DNA of 64,000 bases from Candidatus Mycobacterium methanotrophicum (GCF_023515995.1 NZ_CP097320.1:3658001-3722000), one strand, 5' to 3'. Shown: positions 41,173-50,410, counted from the first letter of the stretch. The notes: generated by a model from the sequence alone, not told the origin. Made by a program: numbers and translations.

Positions 41173-41232
41173 GCGAGCAGACGCAGAATCGCATTTTCCG
41201 CCCCGTGATCGTGCGATTCAGCGTCTGCTCGC
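41173..41232. repeat. mycobacterial intergenic palindromic repeat
   Basis: Arms GCGAGCAGACGCAGAATCGC(A) at 41173-41193 and their complement at 41212-41232, 20 of 21 positions matching, separated by 18 bp. The AGCAGACGC...ATCGCA motif is one I recall as common between genes in mycobacteria. It may stabilise or terminate the mapB transcript before cobQ. Confidence 0.8.
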
Positions 41233-41233
41233 G

Positions 41234-42091
41234 CTAGAGACACGTGAGGATGTCCGCGCCGGACTCGGTGACCAGCAACGTGTGCTCGAATTGCGCGGTC
41301 CATTTGCGGTCTGTGGTGACCACCGTCCAGCCGTCGTCCCAGATCTCGTAGTCCAGCGTGCCGAGGTTGATCATCGGCTCGATGGTGAACGTCATGCCCG
41401 GCTCGAGGATCGTGGTGACAGACGGCTCGTCGTAGTGCAGGACAACGAGCCCGTTGTGAAACGTGGTGCCGATGCCGTGACCGGTGAAGTCGCGAACGAC
41501 GTTGTAGCCGAACCGGTTTGCGTAGGATTCGATGACGCGCCCGACGACCGAAAGCGCACGGCCCGGTTTGACGGCTTTGATCGCCCGCATCGTCGCCTCG
41601 TGGGTGCGCTCGACAAGCAGCCGGTGCTCTTGCGCCACGTCGCCGGCAAGAAACGTGGCGTTGGTGTCACCGTGTACACCGTCGATGTAGGCGGTGACGT
41701 CGATGTTGACGATGTCGCCGTCTTCGATCACCGTCGAGTCGGGGATGCCGTGACAGATGACCTCATTCAGCGACGTACAGCAGGACTTGGGAAAACCCTT
41801 GTAGCCCAGTGTCGACGGGTAGGCGCCGTGGTCGACCATGTAGTCGTGGGCGATGCGGTCCAACGCGTCGGTCGTCACACCGGGCGCGACCGCCTTGCCC
41901 GCCTGCGCGAGCGCCCCGGCCGCGATCCGGCCGGCCACCCGCATCTTCTCGATCACGTCGGGCGGTTGTACCCACGGCTCGGTGCCCTCCCGCGCCGTCG
42001 GCTTGCCGACGTATTCCGGGCGCGCGATCGACTTGGGCACCGGCAGTGTCGGCGAGAGCGCGCCGGCGGACAGCGCAGAACGAACAGGCAT
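41234..42091 (-). CDS. mapB: methionine aminopeptidase
   Basis: Removes N-terminal Met from nascent proteins. 285 residues with an SH3-ligand-like PxxP extension (LSPTLPVPKSIARPEYVGK) typical of the actinobacterial type Ic enzyme. Metal ligands are in VNIDVTAYIDGVHGDTNATF (two Asp), FTGHGIGTTFHNG (His), FTIEPMINLG (Glu) and AQFEHTLLVTE (Glu). The substrate His is in VICHGIPD. Equivalent of Rv2861c. Intact. Confidence 0.95.
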   Translation of the reverse strand: MPVRSALSAGALSPTLPVPKSIARPEYVGKPTAREGTEPWVQPPDVIEKMRVAGRIAAGALAQAGKAVAPGVTTDALDRIAHDYMVDHGAYPSTLGYKGFPKSCCTSLNEVICHGIPDSTVIEDGDIVNIDVTAYIDGVHGDTNATFLAGDVAQEHRLLVERTHEATMRAIKAVKPGRALSVVGRVIESYANRFGYNVVRDFTGHGIGTTFHNGLVVLHYDEPSVTTILEPGMTFTIEPMINLGTLDYEIWDDGWTVVTTDRKWTAQFEHTLLVTESGADILTCL

Positions 42092-42311
42092 GCGACCATG
42101 GTATCCGCCGTTGCCCCGCGACGATGTGGGTCGGGCAACGGCCCGGCGAGGGCTTCGCTCAGGGGAGTGCGGTCCGAAGAGCGTTACCGATTTCCTGCAT
42201 CGTCGGCAAGCAATCTATTTGACACTCGTTGGATAACGAGATTTTGGCCGCGAGCGCTTCTCGCCCGGCTACGTCCCGGCCCTTAGCAGAAACGTGGCCG
42301 CGCAACCACTT

Positions 42312-44123
42312 TCAGGTCAGATAGTCGCCCGGCAACGAGTTGAACATGAACTTCGTCATCCGCACCGCATACTCCGAACTGCCGCCCCCCACGATCAGCG
42401 AAGCGAACGCCATATCGCCGCGGTAGCCGGCGAACCAGGCGTGCGACCCGCCCGGGAACTCGGCCTCACCGGTCTTCCCGTACACCGCGCCACACTCGGC
42501 GATCTCCTTGCCGGTGCCGTTGGTCACCACGAGCCGCATCATCGGACGCAGATCGTCGATCACCTTCTGGCTGATCGGTGTGGTGTCGCCGGTGATTGCC
42601 GTCGACCGCCCCTCGATTAGCTTCGGCACCGGCGTCTTTCCGGCGGCCACCGTCGCTGCGACCAGCGCCATGCCGAACGGCGACGCCAGCACCTTGCCCT
42701 GACCGAAGCCGTCCTCGGTCCGCTCGGTCAGATCGACCGTCGGCGGTACCGATCCGGTGACAGTGCTGATGCCGTCCACCTGGTAATCCAGCCCCATGCC
42801 GTACTGGCTTGCCTCCTGTGTCAAACCGCGTGGCGGCAACTTGCTGGCCAACTCGGCGAACGTGGTGTTGCACGAACTGGCGAATGCCCGTGCCATCGAC
42901 ACCACACCCAAATCGAACCCGCCGTAGTTCGGAATGGTGCGATGCCCGATGTCGACCTCCCCGGGACAGCCCAAAAGCGTGTTCGGAGTTGCCAAGTCAC
43001 GCTCGAGGGCCGCGCCGGCGGTGACCATCTTGAACGTCGACCCCGGCGGGTAGAGTCCGGTGGTGGCAAGCGGGCCGACGGCGTCGGCAGCGGCGTTCTG
43101 CGCGACGGCCAGTATCTCGCCGGTCGAGGGTTTGATCGCCACGATCATCGCCTGACGGCTCTGGTTGTCCACCGCGCGCTGAGCGGCGTTCTGCACCGGC
43201 CGGTCCAAGCTGATCGAGACCGACGCGGCCGGCGACGGCTCCACCTCGTGCAGCACCGCGACGTCCACGTCGTTCTGGTTGACCGCGACCACCCGCCAGC
43301 CCGCTTGGCCGTCGAGCTGGTCGATCACCGCCTTCTTCACCTGGCTGATCAGCGCCGGAGCGAAGTGGTCGTCGGTTGGTAACAGCTCGGCCTGCGGTGT
43401 GATCACCACCCCGGGCAGGTTGCCGATCGCGGGGGCGACCCGGTTGTTGTCGTCGGTGCGCAGCGTGATCAAATCCATCGGCTTGCCCAGCGAGCTGGCC
43501 TGCTCGGCGAGCCGCTGCGGGTCGCCCAGCGTGTCGTCGAACGGATGCAGCGCATCGATCACCGCGTGGGCGGTGCTGATCAGATAGCCGCCCGCCCGAG
43601 ATGCGTCCAGCATGTAGTGATACAGGTAGCCGGGAGCCAGCACGTCAGTGCCGCCGACTTCGTTGACCGCCGCGCGTCGCGGCGGATCGGCCCGCAGCGC
43701 GAACGTCTGGTGCTCGCCGAGGCGCGGATGCACGTCGGTGGTGCTCCACCGCACCTGCCAATGGCCCTCGTAGCGGGCCATTTTCAGCTGGCCGTCGTAG
43801 GTCCAGGTCCGGTTCTTCGGCAGGTGCCAGGTATAGCGGTAGCTCACCGCGCCGATGTCTTCGATGTATTTCGAGCCGAGGCTCTGGGTGTCGAGGTGGC
43901 TGGCTTGCAGGCCCGCCCACGCCGCGTTGAGCGCTTCGCGCGCGTCGGTGGGAGCATCGCTGAGGTCGGCGGCCGCCGCCGTGTTGCCTGTGGACAACGC
44001 AGCGAAGAACCGTTCTGCGGCCGGCGCGGGGCCTTCGGCGCGCGGCGTACAGGCGGACACGGCTGTCGCCGCGACAAGCACCGCCAGCGTCGCGGCTGAT
44101 ACCACTGTGGTTTTTGTTGCCAT
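42312..44123 (-). CDS. penicillin-binding lipoprotein (Rv2864c-like)
   Basis: Class B-like transpeptidase of 603 residues anchored by a lipid. Signal peptide with lipobox AVSAC (Cys25). An NTF2-like MecA_N domain (ERFFAALSTGNTAAAADLSD) and a dimerisation region (residues ~30-310) precede the transpeptidase domain. Active-site motifs: STFK (nucleophile Ser, in YPPGSTFKMVTAG), SCN (FASSCNTTF) and KTG (YGKTGEAEFPGG). It would cross-link peptidoglycan on the outer membrane face. Complete. Confidence 0.93.
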   Translation of the reverse strand: MATKTTVVSAATLAVLVAATAVSACTPRAEGPAPAAERFFAALSTGNTAAAADLSDAPTDAREALNAAWAGLQASHLDTQSLGSKYIEDIGAVSYRYTWHLPKNRTWTYDGQLKMARYEGHWQVRWSTTDVHPRLGEHQTFALRADPPRRAAVNEVGGTDVLAPGYLYHYMLDASRAGGYLISTAHAVIDALHPFDDTLGDPQRLAEQASSLGKPMDLITLRTDDNNRVAPAIGNLPGVVITPQAELLPTDDHFAPALISQVKKAVIDQLDGQAGWRVVAVNQNDVDVAVLHEVEPSPAASVSISLDRPVQNAAQRAVDNQSRQAMIVAIKPSTGEILAVAQNAAADAVGPLATTGLYPPGSTFKMVTAGAALERDLATPNTLLGCPGEVDIGHRTIPNYGGFDLGVVSMARAFASSCNTTFAELASKLPPRGLTQEASQYGMGLDYQVDGISTVTGSVPPTVDLTERTEDGFGQGKVLASPFGMALVAATVAAGKTPVPKLIEGRSTAITGDTTPISQKVIDDLRPMMRLVVTNGTGKEIAECGAVYGKTGEAEFPGGSHAWFAGYRGDMAFASLIVGGGSSEYAVRMTKFMFNSLPGDYLT

Positions 44124-44203
44124 TGAGGCAGATGTTATGGAACTGTGCGCCCATATCGGCGGAGGCGCACCGAGACTAAATCGTTACGCAAGCTCCTTTG
44201 CGT

Positions 44204-44259
44204 CGAGATCGACGTTAGCGCCAGAAGTGCGAGTAGCGGCCGCTCTAACGTCGATCTCG
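44204..44259. repeat. 15-bp inverted repeat upstream of the vapB remnant
   Basis: CGAGATCGACGTTAG (44204-44218) and CTAACGTCGATCTCG (44245-44259), a perfect match with a 26-bp spacer. It lies between the divergent lipoprotein gene and the vapB/vapC remnants. Possibly another interspersed palindromic element. Confidence 0.8.
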
Positions 44260-44289
44260 GCGCACGAGACAGCATGCAGTAGGGCGGTT

Positions 44290-44371
44290 CCATGGCACGG
44301 GCTTCGACTACACCAATGACGAGCTTGAAACCTTCTCCGCGCTTGAGCGCGACAGCGACGAGGCGGAATGA
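44290..44371 (+). pseudogene. VapB antitoxin, C-terminal remnant
   Basis: The last ~26 codons read GFDYTNDELETFSALERDSD followed by EAE and TGA, which overlaps the vapC ATG (ATGA). No N-terminal DNA-binding part can be found upstream, where the inverted repeat lies. Antitoxin lost. Confidence 0.55.
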
Positions 44372-44764
44372 TCGTCGACACCTCGGTGTGGATCGAATTC
44401 TTCAAATCTGCCGAATCGACGGCGAGTCGTTGGGTCGCCGACCGCATTGCCGATCAAACGTCGCTGGTCGTACCCGAAGTGGTGCTGATGGAGTTGCTAT
44501 TGGCGCCACCGACGAGGCAACCACTTCGGTGCGACGCCGTTTCCTGCAGCGCTTCGCAATTCAGCCGCTGGCTCCGGTGCGCGACGCCGAGGACGCCGCA
44601 GCGATCCACGGCGCTGTCGGCGTAGCGGAAAGACTGTCCGTAGCCTCATCGATTGCCTCGTCGCAGCGACGGCACTGCGCTTGGATCTGCCAGTGGCGCA
44701 CCGTGACCGCGACATCGAGGCCATCGCAGCGCAATGCGGCCTGCGGACGCTGTCTTTGTTCTGA
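44368..44764 (+). pseudogene. VapC-type PIN toxin (Rv2863-like), twice frameshifted
   Basis: MIVDTSVWIEFFKSAESTAS and LVVPEVVLMELLL in frame one, then TDEATTSVRRRFLQRFAIQP and LAPVRDAEDAAAI in frame two, then TVRSLIDCLVAATALRLDLP and VAHRDRDIEAIAAQCGLRTL in frame three to the TGA at 44762. All four PIN acidic positions can be traced across the frames, but two indels (near 44506 and 44630) inactivate it. Its position matches vapC23 of H37Rv. Confidence 0.8.
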
Positions 44765-44777
44765 CGACGCTCGCGCG

Positions 44778-45632
44778 TTAGTCCAGCAGGACCGTCGCGA
44801 AGGTGCCGACTTCGACGAAGCCGACACGGTCGTAGGTGGCCCGGGCCACCGTGTTGAAGTCGTTGACGTACAGGCTGGCGATGCGCCCGGTGCCGACGAT
44901 CACCGCCGCCAGCGTCGCGGTACCGCCGGTGCCCAGCCCCTTGCCGCGCCACTCCGGATGCACCCAGACTCCTTGGATCTGGCCGACCGCCGGTGACTGG
45001 GAGCCGACCTCGGCCTTGAAAACCACTTGGCCGTTTTCGAAGCGGGCCCAGGCTCGGCCCGCCGCGATCAGGTTGGCGACCCGTCGTCGGTAGCCGCGGC
45101 CCCCGTCGCCGATTCGCGGGTCGACTCCCACCTCGCCGATGAACATGTCGATCGCGGCCGTCAGGTAGGTGTCGATCTCGTCGGGCCGCACTTGGCGCAC
45201 ACCAGGGTCGATCTCACACGTCGGCATCCGAGCCAGCGACATCAGCGGCTGGTGCTCGCGCACGTCGCGGGCCGGGCCCCAGGCCGGCTCGAGACGCTGC
45301 CACATCGGCATCACCAACTCGGCCCGGCCGACCAGCGACGAACATCGCCGCGACGCGGTCAGCGCCGCATCGGCGAACGCATACAGGTCGGTCAGTTGGC
45401 CGCGCAACGGAATCAGGTTCGCGCCGGCATAGCACAGCGACTCCTCAGGCCCGCGGCGCGTCCACAACTCGCCGCCGATCGAGTTGGAGTCGAGGCCGTG
45501 ATCGGCCACCCGGGCGGCGACCATGCACGATCCGATCGGATCGTCGTCGAAGACGCGGCGCACCGCGGCGCCGTCGCGCACTACCGACACCCGTCGCTCG
45601 TTGACCATGCGACGGGTGGGCGGAGCCGACAT
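44778..45632 (-). CDS. GNAT-family N-acetyltransferase (Rv2867c-like)
   Basis: 284 residues. The C-terminal half carries the acetyl-CoA motif V.P.WRGKGLGTGGTATLAAV (near VWVHPEWRGKGLG) and LYVNDFNTVARATYDRVGFV. The N-terminal half (VVRDGAAVRRVFDDDPIGSC) is a second, degenerate GNAT-like region, as in other mycobacterial members. Substrate unknown. Upstream of and co-directional with... it follows ispG in transcription order (rip1-ispG-GNAT). Intact. Confidence 0.87.
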   Translation of the reverse strand: MSAPPTRRMVNERRVSVVRDGAAVRRVFDDDPIGSCMVAARVADHGLDSNSIGGELWTRRGPEESLCYAGANLIPLRGQLTDLYAFADAALTASRRCSSLVGRAELVMPMWQRLEPAWGPARDVREHQPLMSLARMPTCEIDPGVRQVRPDEIDTYLTAAIDMFIGEVGVDPRIGDGGRGYRRRVANLIAAGRAWARFENGQVVFKAEVGSQSPAVGQIQGVWVHPEWRGKGLGTGGTATLAAVIVGTGRIASLYVNDFNTVARATYDRVGFVEVGTFATVLLD

Positions 45633-45681
45633 AAAAGACTCTTTCTGCCACCAGACAATTGGGGCCCGAGTGGGCCACGTC

Positions 45682-46839
45682 TCAGCTTACGGTCACGACC
45701 GGCGAACCGCTCGCTGTGCCTATCTCCGAGTCTGTTTCCGAGGCCAGCCGCATCGCTTCCTCGATCAGCGTCTCGACGATCTGCGCCTCGGGCACGGTCT
45801 TGATCACCTCGCCGCGCACGAAGATCTGGCCCTTGCCGTTGCCCGACGCAACACCGAGGTCGGCCTCGCGCGCCTCCCCCGGCCCGTTGACGACGCAGCC
45901 CATCACGGCAACCCGCAGCGGCACGTCGAGGCCCTCGAGTCCGGCGGTGACCTCGTTGGCCAGGGTGTAGACGTCGACTTGTGCGCGACCGCATGACGGG
46001 CAGGACACGATTTCCAGCGAGCGCGGCCGCAGATTCAGCGATTCGAGGATCTGGGCGCCGACCTTGACCTCTTCGACGGGCGGCGCCGACAGCGACACCC
46101 GGATGGTGTCGCCGATGCCCCGTGACAGCAGCGCGCCGAAGGCGACCGCGGACTTGACGGTGCCCTGAAAGGCCGGACCGGCCTCGGTGACGCCGAGGTG
46201 CAGCGGGTAGTCGCACCGCGCGGCCAGCTGCTCGTAGGCGGCGACCATCACCACCGGGTCGTTGTGCTTGACGCTGATCTTGAGTTCGGAGAAGCCGTGC
46301 TCCTCGAACAGTGAGGCCTCCCACAGCGCCGACTCGACCAGCGCCTCGGGCGTGGCCTTGCCGTAGCGCTCCATGAACCGCTTGTCCAGCGAGCCGGCGT
46401 TGACGCCGATGCGGATCGGGATCCCGGCAGCTGCGGCCGCCTTGGCGACCTCGCCGACCCTACCGTCGAATTCCTTGATGTTGCCGGGGTTTACCCGAAC
46501 CGCGGCGCAGCCGGCATCGATCGCAGCGAAGATGTAGCGCGGCTGGAAGTGAATGTCGGCGATGACCGGGATCTGGCTCTTCTTGGCGATCGCCGGCAGC
46601 GCGTCGGCGTCCTCCTGACGCGGGCAGGCCACCCGGACGATGTCGCAGCCGGCGGCGGTCAACTCGGCGATCTGCTGCAGGGTCGAGTTGATGTCGTGGG
46701 TCTTGGTGGTGCACATCGACTGCACCGAAATCGGGCAATCGCTGCCCACCCCGACATCGCCGACCATCAGCTGCCGCGTCGTTCGTCGTGGCGCCAGCGT
46801 GGGCGCCGGGGCTGCCGGCATACCCAGACCTGTGGTCAC
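45682..46839 (-). CDS. ispG: 4-hydroxy-3-methylbut-2-enyl-diphosphate synthase
   Basis: [4Fe-4S] enzyme (GcpE) of 385 residues catalysing the penultimate step of the MEP isoprenoid pathway. TIM-barrel part: PISVQSMCTTKTHDINSTLQ, IPVIADIHFQPRYIFAAIDA, VRVNPGNIKEFDGRVGEVAK. Cluster part: IVSCPSCGRAQVDVYTLANE, AVMGCVVNGPGEAREADLGV. GTG 46839 overlaps the rip1 stop (GTGA), which fixes the start over longer in-frame options. The dxr-rip1-ispG order is the conserved mycobacterial cluster. Intact. Confidence 0.96.
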   Translation of the reverse strand: MTTGLGMPAAPAPTLAPRRTTRQLMVGDVGVGSDCPISVQSMCTTKTHDINSTLQQIAELTAAGCDIVRVACPRQEDADALPAIAKKSQIPVIADIHFQPRYIFAAIDAGCAAVRVNPGNIKEFDGRVGEVAKAAAAAGIPIRIGVNAGSLDKRFMERYGKATPEALVESALWEASLFEEHGFSELKISVKHNDPVVMVAAYEQLAARCDYPLHLGVTEAGPAFQGTVKSAVAFGALLSRGIGDTIRVSLSAPPVEEVKVGAQILESLNLRPRSLEIVSCPSCGRAQVDVYTLANEVTAGLEGLDVPLRVAVMGCVVNGPGEAREADLGVASGNGKGQIFVRGEVIKTVPEAQIVETLIEEAMRLASETDSEIGTASGSPVVTVS

Positions 46840-48029
46840 TGGAACAACCTGATCGGGTTGACCACGTCGGCGGTCACCGTCAACAGCATGTAGCCGACCA
46901 CGAGGACCAACACTACGTAGGTTGCGGGCATGAGCTTGAGGTAGTTGACCGGCGCGGCCGCGACCATGCCGCGGGCCGACCGAACCATGTTGCGCAGCTT
47001 CTCGAACACCGCGATCGCGATGTGCCCGCCGTCGAACGGCAGCAGCGGCGCCAAGTTGATGACGCCCAGGATGAAGTTCAGCTGCGCGAGGAACAACCAA
47101 AACGCCATCCAGACGCCGTGGTCGACGGTGTCGCCGCCGATGATGCTGGCACCGACGACGCTGATCGGTGTATCGAGCGAGCGCTGGCCGCCGCCGATCG
47201 CGTGGACCAGCGCGCCGACTTTGGTCGGGATGGCGACCAGCGACTTGCCCAGCAGGACCGTCAGGTTGCCGGTGAAGGAGAACGTGGCCGGCACCGCGCT
47301 GACGGGGTTGTACTGCGTGGGGCCGGCTGCCGTGCCCATCACGCCGATCACCCCGATCGTCGTAGGCTTGGCGCCGGTGACCCAGCGTTGCCGCTGGACG
47401 ATGTCGACGTATTTGGTCATCGTTTGGCCGTCGCGCTTGATGACGATCGGAACGGTTCCGTGCATTTTCTGCACGGCGGCGGCCATCTCGGAGAAGTCGG
47501 TGACCGGAGTTTCGCCGACCTTGAGCACCACATCGCCGGCCCGGATTCCGGCCGCGGCCGCCGGCCCGTCACCCGTGCACTTCTCGAATTGGCCCTGCTT
47601 GTATTCCGAGGCCGCACAAGCGGTTTGACCGATGACCGCGGAGGGATGCAGGTTCGGCAGTCCCCAGCTGACCGCGATGGCGTAGATCAGCACCAAGCCG
47701 ATGACGAAGTTCATGCCCGGACCGGCGAATAGCACCGCGACGCGCTTCCAGGTCTTCTGCTTGTACATCGCGCGGTCATGCTCGTCGGGCGCGAGTTCCT
47801 CGACCGACGTCATGCCGGCGATATCGCAGAACCCGCCGGCCGGAATGGCCTTGAGGCCATACTCCGTTTCGCCGCGGCGCGTCGACCACAGCGTCGGGCC
47901 GAAGCCCACGAAATAGCGGCGCACCCTCATCCCGGTCGCAAGGGCGACGCCCATGTGACCGCATTCGTGCAACGCCACCGAGAGCAGGATGGCGAACGCG
48001 AACAGCACGACGCCGATAACGAACATCAT
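46836..48029 (-). CDS. rip1: site-2 intramembrane protease Rip1
   Basis: M50 zinc metalloprotease of 397 residues that cleaves anti-sigma factors within the membrane. Zinc motif HECGH at 21-25 in the first transmembrane helix. A PDZ domain is in the middle (PAAAAGIRAGDVVLKVGETP). The second motif is NLAPLLPFDGGHIAIA near residue 325, with flanking transmembrane segments. Start 48029 overlaps the dxr stop. Equivalent of Rv2869c. Intact. Confidence 0.95.
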   Translation of the reverse strand: MMFVIGVVLFAFAILLSVALHECGHMGVALATGMRVRRYFVGFGPTLWSTRRGETEYGLKAIPAGGFCDIAGMTSVEELAPDEHDRAMYKQKTWKRVAVLFAGPGMNFVIGLVLIYAIAVSWGLPNLHPSAVIGQTACAASEYKQGQFEKCTGDGPAAAAGIRAGDVVLKVGETPVTDFSEMAAAVQKMHGTVPIVIKRDGQTMTKYVDIVQRQRWVTGAKPTTIGVIGVMGTAAGPTQYNPVSAVPATFSFTGNLTVLLGKSLVAIPTKVGALVHAIGGGQRSLDTPISVVGASIIGGDTVDHGVWMAFWLFLAQLNFILGVINLAPLLPFDGGHIAIAVFEKLRNMVRSARGMVAAAPVNYLKLMPATYVVLVLVVGYMLLTVTADVVNPIRLFQ

Positions 48030-49198
48030 CAGCTTGGTAAGACCTCCTGTGTGGCTCGCTCTATCGCACGTCTGGCCTTACCGCGGGCCCAGCGCTGCGC
48101 GTCGAGTACGTCTTCCACGGTAGCGGGTGCGCCGCTCCATTGGTCGGCGGCGCTGCAGACCTCGGCAATCGTGCGCACGATGGCCGGGAAGCCGATCCGG
48201 CCCGCCAGGAACGCCTCGGCCGCTTCTTCGTTGGCGGCGTTGTAGACGGCGGTCATGCAGCCGCCGATCTCACCGGCGTTGCGGGCCAGCTCGACGGCCG
48301 GGAAGACTTCATTGTCCAGCGGCTCGAAGTCCCAGCTCGTCGCGGTGGAGAAATCGCAGGCGGCGGCCACCGCAGGCACCCGCTCCGGCCAGCCGAGCGC
48401 CAGCGCGATGGGCAGTTTCATGTCCGGCGGGCTGGCCTGCACGATCGTCGAGCCGTCGGTGAACGTGACCATCGAATGCACGATCGACTGCGGGTGCACG
48501 ACGACGTCGATGTGCCGGTAGGAGATGCCGAACAGCAGGTGGGCTTCGATCAGCTCGAGCCCCTTGTTGACCAGCGACGCCGAGTTCAAGGTGTTCATCG
48601 GGCCCATCGACCAGGTCGGATGGGCACCGGCCTGCTCGGGTGTGACGTGCTCGAGGTCGGCGGCCGACCAGCCGCGGAACGGTCCGCCGGAGGCGGTCAG
48701 CACCAGCTTGGCCACCTCGTCGGCAGATCCGCCGCGCAGGCATTGCGCCAGCGCGCAATGCTCGGAGTCGACGGGCACGATCTGGCCCGGTTGCGCGGCC
48801 CGCAACACCAGCGGACCGCCGGCGATCAGCGACTCCTTGTTCGCCAGGGCCAGTCGGACACCCGAGGCCAGCACGGTCAGCGTGGGCTGCAGCCCCATCG
48901 CGCCGACCAGCGCGTTGAGCACGACGTCGGCGTCGGTGTTCTCAATCAGCCGGACGACTGCGTCGGGCCCGTGGTAGGTGACGTCGCCGATGGTCTGGGC
49001 GGCGCGCTGGTCGGCGACGGCGACATTGATCACACCGGTTTCGGCGCGCTGGCAAGCCAGCAGCTCCGGGTGCCCGCCGCCGGCGGCCAGGCCGACCAGC
49101 TCGAAGCGGTCGGGGTTGGCGGCGACGACCTCCAGCGCCTGGGTGCCGATGGACCCGGTGCTGCCCAGCACCAGGATCTTGAGACGGCGGTCGGTCAC
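48029..49198 (-). CDS. dxr: 1-deoxy-D-xylulose 5-phosphate reductoisomerase
   Basis: NADPH-dependent enzyme of 389 residues making 2-C-methylerythritol 4-phosphate. N-terminal ILVLGSTGSIGTQALEVV binds NADPH. LALANKESLIAGG, PVDSEHCALAQCL (metal-binding Asp/Glu) and TASGGPFRG form the active site, with ATWSMGPMNTLNSASLVNKG-type residues in HPTWSMGPMNTLNSASLVNK. First gene of the isoprenoid cluster dxr-rip1-ispG. Intact. Confidence 0.96.
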   Translation of the reverse strand: MTDRRLKILVLGSTGSIGTQALEVVAANPDRFELVGLAAGGGHPELLACQRAETGVINVAVADQRAAQTIGDVTYHGPDAVVRLIENTDADVVLNALVGAMGLQPTLTVLASGVRLALANKESLIAGGPLVLRAAQPGQIVPVDSEHCALAQCLRGGSADEVAKLVLTASGGPFRGWSAADLEHVTPEQAGAHPTWSMGPMNTLNSASLVNKGLELIEAHLLFGISYRHIDVVVHPQSIVHSMVTFTDGSTIVQASPPDMKLPIALALGWPERVPAVAAACDFSTATSWDFEPLDNEVFPAVELARNAGEIGGCMTAVYNAANEEAAEAFLAGRIGFPAIVRTIAEVCSAADQWSGAPATVEDVLDAQRWARGKARRAIERATQEVLPS

Positions 49199-49290
49199 CT
49201 AGTCATTGTGCCGCGGCCCCGCAACCCGCGATATGCCAGAATGGCCGCAATCGTTTCCAGCAACACCGAGCCCCTACCGGAGGAGTCGCC

Positions 49291-49548
49291 GTGGCCAGTA
49301 CCGAGGTGGAGCGCTACAGCGAAGGGGTCGACGTCGCTGATGTGCCGTCGGCGCAGTGGGGCTGGAGCAAAATCAACCACCGCACCTGGCACATCACCGG
49401 GCTGTGCATCGTCGGCCTTTTGCTCGCAATGCTGGACGGCAATCACGTCGGCCACATCGAGAACTGTTACTTGATCGGTTTCGCGGCCCTGGTGCTCTTC
49501 TTCGTGGTGCGTGACTGGTGGGGCCGCCGGCGCGGCTGGCTCAGGTAG
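49291..49548 (+). CDS. small two-span membrane protein (Rv2876-like)
   Basis: 85 residues from GTG 49291 behind GGAGG. N-terminus MASTEVERYSEGVDVADVPS is soluble, then WHITGLCIVGLLLAMLDG and CYLIGFAALVLFFVVRDW are membrane helices, and the tail is WGRRRGWLR. Matches the conserved mycobacterial transmembrane protein at the Rv2876 position. In M. tuberculosis mpt83-dipZ-mpt70 lie between dxr and this gene; here they are absent. Overlaps the convergent ccdA-like gene by 8 bp. Function unknown. Confidence 0.8.
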   Translation: MASTEVERYSEGVDVADVPSAQWGWSKINHRTWHITGLCIVGLLLAMLDGNHVGHIENCYLIGFAALVLFFVVRDWWGRRRGWLR

Positions 49549-50410
49549 CGCGCTTATCGCGCCGCCGGTACCAGCCGCCGACCAGCGCACCTGCCACCAG
49601 GGTGGCGAGCGCCAGCACCCACGGCCACGCGCCATGCAGGTGCACCCAGCCGGCCAGCCAGCCCTGCACGCGGCCCGCTGCTGCGAGCAGCGCATCGGAC
49701 GGCAGGCCATGGGCGGTATGCAGCCGGATCTCGTAGAGGGCGTAGTAACCGACATACAGCCCAACGAGGATCAGCAGCACGCCGCTGATCCGATTCACAT
49801 AGGGCAGGATTCGCCGCAGCCGATTCACCACCGCCGCGGTCGCGACGGCGGCGGCAATGGCCAGCACGCCGATGACCAGGGTGAGGCCCGCGATATAGGC
49901 GAGATAGATCGACGCGCTGCCGATCAGCGAGCCGCGGCGCGAGCCGGCGGCGGTGACCGCCAGGAACGGCCCGACCGTGCACGACAGCGAGGCGATCGCA
50001 TAGCTGACGCCGTAGCCATACATGGACCCGAGCCGAGCAGTCGGAGCCCCTCCCCCGCCCCGATACCGCGGGGCCAACAGCGTCAGCTCCCGGCCTGATA
50101 GAAGCCAAATTCCCAGGGCGACAAGCACAATGCCGATTACCACGACCGCGTACGGCAGATACCGCTGCACGGTCGCGCCCACCGATATGGTCAGCGCTCC
50201 GAACAGCCCGAACACGGTCAAAAATCCCAGCCCCATCCCGGCGGTCGCCGCCACGGCCCGGCCGGCCGCGGCCAATCCCGTGGCGCGCTCCCCGCGTACC
50301 ACCAGAACGAGGTAGGCCGGCAGCATGGCAAACCCGCATGGGTTGAGCGCCGCGACCAATCCGGCGGCGAACGCCAGACTGACCAGGCCTGAATCCACGC
50401 CCAAGTCCAC
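49541..50410 (-). CDS. CcdA/DsbD-type thiol transport membrane protein (Rv2877c-like)
   Basis: 289 residues with about six to seven transmembrane helices. The redox-active cysteines are in LNPCGFAMLPAYLVLV (~24) and LSCTVGPFLAVTA (~140), the hallmark of CcdA-like proteins that pass electrons from thioredoxin across the membrane. It directly follows the secreted DsbE-like gene (3 bp apart) and presumably keeps that protein reduced or oxidised as needed. Intact. Confidence 0.9.
   Translation of the reverse strand: MDLGVDSGLVSLAFAAGLVAALNPCGFAMLPAYLVLVVRGERATGLAAAGRAVAATAGMGLGFLTVFGLFGALTISVGATVQRYLPYAVVVIGIVLVALGIWLLSGRELTLLAPRYRGGGGAPTARLGSMYGYGVSYAIASLSCTVGPFLAVTAAGSRRGSLIGSASIYLAYIAGLTLVIGVLAIAAAVATAAVVNRLRRILPYVNRISGVLLILVGLYVGYYALYEIRLHTAHGLPSDALLAAAGRVQGWLAGWVHLHGAWPWVLALATLVAGALVGGWYRRRDKRAT

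Noticed and set aside
48140..49474. 444-codon plus-strand open frame opposite dxr
   Set aside because: Antisense shadow of dxr, Arg/Gly-rich, no motifs.
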